Of a stretch of DNA of 8,497 nt, positions 6,426 to 8,497 are shown in pieces. The stretch is from CAZWUZ01 sp964637655 [NCBI: uncultured bacterium]. Lineage in GTDB: Bacteria; DAOPZR01. The first letter of the stretch is position 1, and each line of letters begins with the position of its first letter. Where the stretch lies: contig CAZWUZ010000175.1 in NCBI GenBank assembly GCA_964637655.1, positions 1 to 8,497 on the forward strand. The letters run 5' to 3'. Position numbers and translations under genes: made by a program. Under the pieces are notes generated by a model. It was not told the origin of the DNA and did no database searches. It saw only the letters and a program-made list of their open reading frames with translations.

Positions 6426-8150
6426 CTATACGTGCTTTCGCTTAAGCCGAAGGTGAATGACCATCAGCAGTAAAGCCACCCCGGCCAGCACCACCGCGCC
6501 CAGCAGCATGGCGTGCACCGGAGTTTCCGGCGGGGGAACAGTATTCCCCCGTTCCCCGCTGACCGGCGGCGGGGCAACGCCCAGCGGGCTGAAGGGATTG
6601 CCGCGCCGGTACATGGCCAGCGCCAATTCGCCGAACAGGGTTTTGAACTGCGGGCTCCATTCCTGCACCGGGGCGAGAAAACCAATCGTCACCACCCGGT
6701 TGATATGTCCGACCACCAGCGCACGATGTGCTGCCGCCGCGTCCGACCAGATGACGCCAGACGTCGGGGCAAGCTGCCCGCGCAGCAACCAGTAATCGTC
6801 GGGATTGCCGCTGCGCGCCACGGTCAGCGGCCGGGCACTAGGGGCGAGGAGTATCCCTTCAATCAGCGGACTAGAGTCAAACCATACCTCGCCCAACGTT
6901 ATCCCCCTTTGCCGGGGCAGTTTCACCTCGGAAAACTGCCGACCGGCAAATTGCCCGGCTATCGCCTCCAGCAGGCGCGCGCCCCCCTCCCCGAATATGA
7001 TGAAACTGTTCTCCTCAAGCTTAATCAGCACCGGAACGGGAATCTCCAGCGCGGCATAATCGGCGGCGGTCAGGCAAACGATAACCGTTTCCACAATTGT
7101 GTCGGTTATCTGCGTCGGGACGGTCGTAGTCAGAACGTTGAGCGGGCCGAACTGACTGCGCAGCAGTTCCGGTATCTCGGTTTTCGCCCAGACAGTTCCG
7201 GATCCGTACCAAACCCCGAAATCAACCGCGGCAAACGGCTTGCGGGAAAAGCGCCGGTCAAACTGATACTCCTCGTTGCGGCGCGCTTCCATGATCGACC
7301 GGTTTTCAGCCAACCCCGCGGGAAAGGCGATGCGCCCGCGTTGCAGCGCATCCCTGGCCTCCGCTAAAAGTGCAGCTATTTTCGCATCATCACACGCGAA
7401 CATATTGCCCGGATTGAGACGCTGCGAGAGTACCGCGCCGCGCCAGCCGAACAGTTCGGTTCCCTGCTGGAAAATAATGAGCGATTCCGCATAGGCATCG
7501 CCAATTAGTTCCTCCACTTCCGCCCGCGAAAGGGAAAACGCCGGGAATTCGCGATAGTCGGTTTGCCATTGTCCGAAGCGGGCACGGAGCAGCGGCGTTT
7601 CCGTGTCGCCCGGCACTTCGGCCAGCAGCAGCAGCGGATACCCAGTAAGCCGGAGTTGCGCGTACGTCTGCAATTCCTGCGGCGCACAAGGTTGGAGCCG
7701 CACCACGAATTCCTGGCCGCTGATCCGGTACAGGTCATCGACATTGACCTGCAATTCACCAGGCCGGTACCCGTACGCGCAGACGGTGTACTCGCCACTG
7801 GCGCTGGCGCTGTAATGCCCGAGACCCGGCAGCCGGCTGATGGTTATTCTTCCGGGATTGACAGCATACATTGTCCCCCCGTCAGTCCACCGGTCATTGC
7901 CGCGATGCACTTTTTGCTCGATCCGGAACGGTATTGCCAAATCAACGCCGTTGTCGTCCTGAACCCTGACCGTGAACGTTGCGCTTTCGCTTCGGTGCGG
8001 CGTCTTGTGCGGGGCAGCGGGCCGCGCCATGGTCGGCAGCGCCGCGGCTTCGTCCAGCCGCCAGTTACTGCCAAACACTACACTGCTGATGACCGCAACC
8101 GCGATACAACCGGCACGGCCCATCCGGGAAATCATGAGTTCATAGAACAT
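6426..8150 (-). CDS. Exported, C-terminally membrane-anchored protein of unknown function
   Basis: I do not recognise this 574-residue protein as a named family. A basic N-terminus and a hydrophobic run (about 13-27) form a signal sequence. Residues 57-152 look like an all-beta, Ig- or carboxypeptidase-regulatory-like domain. The middle (about 300-515) alternates hydrophobic strands and helices: a VWYGSG start near 313, FIIFGEGGARLLEAIAGQF at 383-401, and RALVVGHINRVVTIGF at 476-491 followed by a helix. This is loosely like glutamine-amidotransferase-like domains in bacterial membrane proteins, but no catalytic triad is evident. A Pro-rich stretch (527-544) leads to one transmembrane helix (about 546-566) and a basic tail (RLKRKHV), so most of the protein faces outside the cytoplasm. 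The ATG at 8148-8150 has a strong GGAGGAGGGG site. Promoter and start belong to cassette copy B. The stop overlaps no intact gene and faces the radical SAM relic. Confidence 0.85.
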   Translation of the reverse strand: MFYELMISRMGRAGCIAVAVISSVVFGSNWRLDEAAALPTMARPAAPHKTPHRSESATFTVRVQDDNGVDLAIPFRIEQKVHRGNDRWTDGGTMYAVNPGRITISRLPGLGHYSASASGEYTVCAYGYRPGELQVNVDDLYRISGQEFVVRLQPCAPQELQTYAQLRLTGYPLLLLAEVPGDTETPLLRARFGQWQTDYREFPAFSLSRAEVEELIGDAYAESLIIFQQGTELFGWRGAVLSQRLNPGNMFACDDAKIAALLAEARDALQRGRIAFPAGLAENRSIMEARRNEEYQFDRRFSRKPFAAVDFGVWYGSGTVWAKTEIPELLRSQFGPLNVLTTTVPTQITDTIVETVIVCLTAADYAALEIPVPVLIKLEENSFIIFGEGGARLLEAIAGQFAGRQFSEVKLPRQRGITLGEVWFDSSPLIEGILLAPSARPLTVARSGNPDDYWLLRGQLAPTSGVIWSDAAAAHRALVVGHINRVVTIGFLAPVQEWSPQFKTLFGELALAMYRRGNPFSPLGVAPPPVSGERGNTVPPPETPVHAMLLGAVVLAGVALLLMVIHLRLKRKHV

Positions 8151-8221
8151 TCAATCCCCTCCTCCGTGCCACTTTCCCGCTGCTGACTGCATCCTATCAC
8201 CCTGCCTGACCATCGTCAACG
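8137..8221 (-). repeat. 85-bp duplicated promoter/start cassette, copy B
   Basis: This is the partner of 5641-5725, about 86% identical and ungapped. Here the cassette is in its working context: promoter, leader, ribosome binding site and the first codons of the 574-codon gene. The small stem GTCC/GGAC of copy A is GTTC/GAAC here (8138-8148), so both sides of one base pair changed together. Confidence 0.9.
8191..8219 (-). promoter_or_regulatory. Sigma70-type promoter in cassette copy B
   Basis: TTGACG (8214-8219) and TAGGAT (8191-8196) on the minus strand are 17 bp apart, as in copy A. The start point would be near 8184, giving a leader of about 35 nt before the ATG at 8150. Confidence 0.6.
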
Positions 8222-8265
8222 GAGTTTTCCCGGAAGATGAGCGGAAGGTGGCGCGGACCTCCTCC

Positions 8266-8290
8266 GGTGGCAGTCGCGCATGCTGCCGCC
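8266..8290. repeat. Imperfect inverted repeat in the 8222-8336 gap
   Basis: The arms ggtggcag (8266-8273) and ctgccgcc (8283-8290) pair with one T-G wobble around 9 nt. A second dyad, cccgcc/ggcggg (8326-8331 and 8341-8346), overlaps the end of the next gene. Neither has a T-run in the needed direction. The gap holds no other feature that I can see. Confidence 0.3.
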
Positions 8291-8336
8291 ATCTGCCGTT
8301 GGTGATTTTCGCTTTTGACCGTTTTCCCGCCGGTGG

Positions 8337-8497
8337 TCAGGGCGGGCCGTTTGCCTGCTGGAGCGGGAGTGAACGCACCGCGCTGCTGTCGCGCCAGAAG
8401 AGCAGCACCGGGCGCAGGAGTGCGAACTTCGCCCGCGCCGCTGCGGGCCCGGTGAGGCCTTTCAGTTTCATCCCGCTGCCGCAGACCGGGCAGAGCA
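8337..8497 (-). CDS. C-terminal end of a protein with a Cys-x-x-Cys knuckle (possible transposase tail)
   Basis: This frame enters from the right edge and gives the last 52 residues before TGA (8337-8339). It begins LCPVCGSGMKLKGLTGPAAA: a Cys-x-x-Cys-Gly knuckle followed by a short hydrophobic strand and a small-residue helix. Tails of IS91-like transposases often end in this way, with a CPxCG-type ribbon followed by LT-P-A. That likeness is from memory and rests on few residues. The remaining part is Arg/Leu-rich and unremarkable. If it is a transposase, it would help explain the rearranged segment to its left. A different zinc-ribbon protein is equally possible. Confidence 0.4.
   Translation of the reverse strand, partial: LCPVCGSGMKLKGLTGPAAARAKFALLRPVLLFWRDSSAVRSLPLQQANGPP

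Noticed and set aside
5684-6445. A single intact 253-codon plus-strand gene
   Set aside because: Its sense switches frames inside the methyltransferase part and then changes to an unrelated radical SAM fragment lacking its catalytic cysteines, so it is fused debris.
6513-7367. A 284-codon plus-strand frame opposite the 574-codon gene
   Set aside because: The minus-strand frame is longer, has a strong ribosome binding site, promoter, signal sequence and membrane anchor; the plus-strand frame has none of these.
8326-8346. An intrinsic terminator after the right-edge gene
   Set aside because: The 6-bp dyad is followed by A residues, not T, on the minus strand.

Overview
The window is GC-rich bacterial DNA with a Gram-negative type chaperone operon: the DnaK has the long Hsp70 form typical of Gram-negative bacteria, and an HtrA/DegP-type envelope protease follows. 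The phylum cannot be fixed from the sequence alone. Every intact gene lies on the minus strand, so the text below runs from high to low coordinates.

Core region (positions 1-4482). A single-domain response regulator (4021-4482) is followed by dnaK (2035-3966), grpE (1533-2024), dnaJ (455-1510) and the first 117 residues of an HtrA-family protease cut by the window edge (1-351). Gaps of 68, 10, 22 and 103 bp suggest one heat-shock or protein-quality-control operon. It combines the cytoplasmic Hsp70 machine with an envelope protease and is headed by a phosphorelay receiver. No CIRCE or HAIR heat-shock operator is visible upstream. A GC-rich hairpin spans the end of the response regulator gene and the start of the dnaK leader.

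Accessory region (about 4483-8497). This part is visibly less GC-rich. Its most notable gene (4699-5412, with a possible longer start) reads as a tRNA-dependent cyclodipeptide synthase. It has the Gly-Ile-Ser nucleophile motif, the Tyr-x-x-x-Glu pair and a Tyr-Pro pair at family spacing, so it probably makes a 2,5-diketopiperazine from two aminoacyl-tRNAs. Upstream of it is a dense non-coding stretch (about 5520-5775) with a good plus-strand promoter, a row of hairpins and a 19-bp tandem duplication. The same stretch holds one copy of an 85-bp cassette carrying a minus-strand promoter, ribosome binding site and start codon. A second copy of this cassette, about 86% identical, drives a 574-codon gene for an unrecognised exported, membrane-anchored protein (6426-8150). 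Between them on the plus strand are decayed pieces of a SAM methyltransferase (frameshifted) and a radical SAM enzyme. These may be remnants of tailoring genes, though that is inference. The right edge carries the last 52 codons of a minus-strand gene with a Cys-x-x-Cys knuckle, possibly the tail of a transposase.

Overall, a conserved stress operon sits next to a rearranged accessory segment that contains an intact-looking cyclodipeptide synthase, gene debris and a duplicated promoter module.
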